In this document: one piece after another, positions 61,391-64,000 of the stretch | Position numbering within the stretch: position 1 is the stretch's first letter | How the letters are laid out: every line of letters begins with the position of its first letter | Assembly (NCBI GenBank): GCA_021613535.1 | Contig: CP075493.1 | Location: forward strand, 5,332,001-5,396,000 | Source of the DNA: Adineta vaga | Lineage: Eukaryota; Rotifera | DNA: 64,000 nucleotides | Direction: 5' to 3' | Notes under the pieces: model-generated | Databases searched by the model: none | Told to the model about the DNA's origin: nothing | The model's input: only the letters and a program-made list of their open reading frames with translations | Position numbers and translations under genes: made by a program

Positions 61391-61470
61391 TAGACCATTC
61401 TTGTGTCAGTCGAATCTGTACAAAAATTGTTATATCGGAATCGCGTACTACGAGTTTGCTTCATATATAA
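61391..61470 (+). repeat. inverted homolog of the LINE 3' UTR
   Basis: About 80 bp, from CTAGACCATTCTTGTG-like sequence to ACGAGTTTGCTTCATATATA, matches the reverse complement of 62647-62730 with roughly 85-90% identity by eye. Confidence 0.8.
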
Positions 61471-62224
61471 CTGAGGAATACGTCAATCCATCTGCTTATT
61501 CATTTTTTCATTCACCTACGTCGTTGTATCAACTCCACATGTAATACGAAGTTGACTCAATCGATTTGCCGAATCCATTTTCTATTCAGCTATTTTATTG
61601 TAGCAACTTCATATATAATATGAGCTCGAGTTAATCTATTTGCTTGATCATCGTCGTGTCTTCGCGTATTTCTTTTTCTTTCTTTCTACTATATATTATA
61701 TACTACGACTTGGCGACCGATTCGCTTATTCGTCTTCACACCCTTGTATATTTCTTTTCTTTCCTGTATACTGTACTATTCTATATTATATATGAAGAGT
61801 GGTCAATCGTTTTGCTTATTCGTCTTTGCATTTTTACCTATTTCTTTTCCTTTTCTTTAACCTCATATTATATATGAAATCCAGTCACTCCATTTGCTTT
61901 CTCATACTTTTGGATTCAGTTATTTCTCTTACTTACTCTCCATCTTCATACGTAAAATCAAGTGAAATCAATCCATTTGCTAATTCATTGTCTTGAAATC
62001 ATGTATTTGGTTTACGCGTTTTGCAACTTCATACTATATATGAAATCAACTACATCTATTAACTTACTCGTTTTCTTGTATTAAGCTAAAACTTTGGTTT
62101 TCTCTTCAATTTCATATCATATATAAAATCCAGTCAGTCGATTTACTTATTGATTCTTTCGTATTCAGCTACATCTTCTCTCTCTGTTATCTTCATATAT
62201 AAAATATCAAACCGGGTCAATTCA
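61471..62224. repeat. degenerate tandem array, ~80-bp units, in rDNA upstream spacer
   Basis: Units are recognised by an ATTTGCTTATTC-like block preceded by TATATGAAATC and AGTCAATC-like sequence. Anchor positions are about 61491, 61565, 61639, 61731, 61811, 61893, 61977, 62057, 62141 and 62217, i.e. spacings of 74-92 bp and about nine to ten copies. Units are strongly diverged in sequence but regular in spacing. The position upstream of 18S fits an rDNA spacer (enhancer-type) repeat. Confidence 0.7.
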
Positions 62225-64000
62225 TTTTTTTTTTTTTTTTTTTTTTGGAGACAAAGCTTTATTCAATATAATTGCAGTACAAGATCGAAGAAAAAAACAA
62301 CGGATGTACGTTATTATATGAACGCTGGAAAGAGAGAAGAAAGCGGACGCATGACTAGTGTCTTATGTCCGTAGAAGAGAGAGAAGAAGTTAGTTATAAG
62401 TTACATAGAGGAGGAAAACGTATTGGCACATGTAAATCATCAAAAAACGTGGTGTATGTTTTGTTACAATGTTCGGGAGGAGAGAGTGATACATGATGTC
62501 TTTATGAAGAAGAGAGAAAAGAAAGCTTGAATGGTGTACTCGCTTGTTGACTTCGTGTCCAGTAAATATGTGAAGAGATACAGAGCAAGTGATTCAACAT
62601 ATAATATAAAGGAGTCAGCAAGAGCATTGCTGCGTTTCTTGATATATATGAATGAAGCAAACTCGTAGTACACGATTCCGATATAACATTTTTTGTACCG
62701 ATTCGGCCAGCACAAGAATAGTCTTGAATATCGATGTATATATTATAAAGATATTCAGGAGGTGTTGTTTTAAATTTGGTCGAAGATGTGTTGGAGATGA
62801 TTTCGTAGAGTGTTATCATTATTTATGGTTGCCGTTTGAATTGCTTTTTGTAGTAATCCTGTTGCATACACGTCGATTTTGGGTACGTTGCTGATCTGGT
62901 GAATGTAATTTGTTGAAGTATATATGGGCAGACCAAGAGCCGCCCGTAGTGCTTTGTTTTGCATGATCTGCAGTCTATTCCATATATGTTGATCAGCAGT
63001 AAGCAGAACAGGATAGCCATAAATAATGATTGTGCGCACAATTGATTTGAAAATGTTTATCATTATCTTCATATTTGGATCGTAAGCTATTCTCGATAGA
63101 TAGCGAAGCAGACTAATCCGGGGACTAATCTTGCTTTCTATATGGTCGAGATGCTTTCGCCAGCTGAGCCGTTTGTCGATGATAACACCCAAGTATCTAG
63201 TGTGATCCACTGGAGTGATGATGGTGTTACCCACTTTCACTTCCACTGGATTTTTGTACTTCTTCCTTGGGCGTACGCTAAAGTGAATCAGCTCAGTCTT
63301 CGTTGGTTGCAGCTGCAGTTTCCATGAAGAGCACCAACTTTCAAACGCATCTATGGACTGTTGAAGTCTTAATTTAAGACCTGTGGTGGATATTGTCGAT
63401 GTCCATAGAGCTGTGTCGTCGGCGAAGAGTCCATGTTCAGTATGAGACGGTATACCATTCATCGAATCTGCCGTGTAGATGATGTATAACAATGGTGACA
63501 ACGGAGATCCTTGTGGTGTACCGCTCTTGAGCTGGAACGATCGTGATAAAACATTTTCTAATTCAATTGCGGCTGTTCGATTTTGCAAGAAGGAGATCAG
63601 ATATCTAACTAAGTATCGAGGAAGACGTAGATCATCGAGTTTGTAGATTAAACCATCATGCCATACTGAGTCAAAAGCAGCTTTAATATCGAAGAGAACG
63701 ACAGCCGAATGACGCCTCATACTTTTAGCTGTCAGCTGTTCTTCGGCGTATCGTTGTAATCTCACGATATTGTACACTGTACTCTTTCCTGGTCTGAAGC
63801 CGGCTTGATGTTCTGGTAAGATGTTGCGTCGATTTAGTTCAGACATTAGACGTTGTTTGACTATTTTCTCCAGTAACTTACCTAAGCAGTCAGGAGACTA
63901 ATAGGCCGGTAGCTAGACGGATGTTGCTTGTCTTTCTTCGGCTTTAGTAGAAGAATAATATTTGCTTGTTTCCATGTGTCGGGAATGTAACCATAATTCA
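62225..64000 (-). mobile_element. non-LTR retrotransposon (Jockey-like LINE), 3' part
   Basis: The element runs off the right edge. It ends with a 22-base T run (62225-62246, the poly-A tail on the minus strand), preceded by AATAAA (reverse complement at 62258-62263) and a 3' UTR of about 520 bp, then a reverse transcriptase ORF. The insertion point is inside the last unit of the 80-bp array. The intact poly-A tail points to recent insertion, but a frame break in the reverse transcriptase shows this copy is not intact. Confidence 0.88.
62770..64000 (-). pseudogene. LINE reverse transcriptase (C-terminal part, one frame break)
   Basis: Reverse transcriptase for target-primed integration. From 63846 down: GFRPGKSTVYNIVRLQRYA, FDIKAAFDSVWHDGL (motif A), SGTPQGSPLSPLLYIIYTAD (motif B), LFADDTALW (catalytic ADD), then a thumb region and a Jockey-type C-terminal segment with RYLGVIIDKRLSWRKHL, ending at TAA near 62770. 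Upstream, 63880-64000 translates as GYIPDTWKQANIILLLKPKK and SYRPISLL, the RT entry motif, in a different frame from the rest. The junction near 63880-63886 is one base short, producing a TAG in the upstream frame. The endonuclease and ORF1 parts would lie beyond the right edge. Closest to Jockey/I-type elements by motif; the family is not certain. Confidence 0.88.

Noticed and set aside
61644-61996. Hydrophobic ORFs (ISFSFFLLYIIYYD and similar)
   Set aside because: Translations of the degenerate 80-bp array with T-rich units.
1-64000. tRNA, 5S rRNA and spliced-leader RNA genes
   Set aside because: I looked by eye for tRNA B-box-like GGTTCGAATCC and for a bdelloid spliced-leader-like sequence and found no convincing case; a tRNA scan would be needed to exclude them.

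Overview
The window looks like genomic DNA of a small AT-rich metazoan, most probably a bdelloid rotifer. The signs are: short introns of about 50-70 bp with ordinary GT/AG ends; animal genes (SMC1, a SoxB-type factor, endophilin-B, COQ9, beta-1,4-galactosyltransferase, an SLC35A transporter); a bacterial-type OafA/SGNH acyltransferase carrying a short intron; an F-box protein and B-box/NHL proteins of kinds I associate with bdelloids; and a metazoan rDNA unit with non-LTR retrotransposon debris. The species assignment is inference.

Layout. 1-3804: 5' part of SMC1 on the minus strand, cut by the left edge. 4219-9314: two divergent paralogous glycosyltransferase-like genes. 10679-11851: a SoxB gene on the minus strand, followed on its upstream side by about 7.3 kb with no gene and many simple repeats. 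19159-20621: endophilin-B. 22184-23898: SLC35A-type nucleotide-sugar transporter. 24795-26852: PX-domain protein, divergent from COQ9 (27198-29186). 29509-30979: beta-1,4-galactosyltransferase. 34849-36845: OafA-like acyltransferase. 37478-38506: F-box gene with an in-frame stop. 39111-46204: three tandem minus-strand paralogs, each a B-box plus coiled coil plus NHL propeller, each with a related upstream block.

From about 46.6 kb on there are no intact single-copy genes. 46.6-54.0 kb is AT-rich and holds decayed retroelement pieces, including a broken LINE endonuclease and a 124-bp piece of 28S rDNA. One complete rDNA unit is transcribed on the minus strand (18S 59062-60874, 5.8S, 28S down to about 54.7 kb). 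It is followed by two copies of a hairpin-forming element. On its upstream side lies a degenerate array of about 80-bp repeats, into which a LINE has inserted (poly-A end at 62225-62246; reverse transcriptase running off the right edge with one frame break).

Four genes belong to Golgi-type glycan work: the two GT-like proteins, the B4GALT and the SLC35A transporter, all predicted type II or multi-pass membrane proteins. No operon-like linkage is implied. The most interesting signals are the 28S fragment whose length fits the long target duplication described for bdelloid R9 elements, the duplicated hairpin downstream of 28S with compensatory stem changes, the changed R2 target site in 28S, the compensatory 18S helix 1, and the palindrome kept at constant distance upstream of the three NHL genes.
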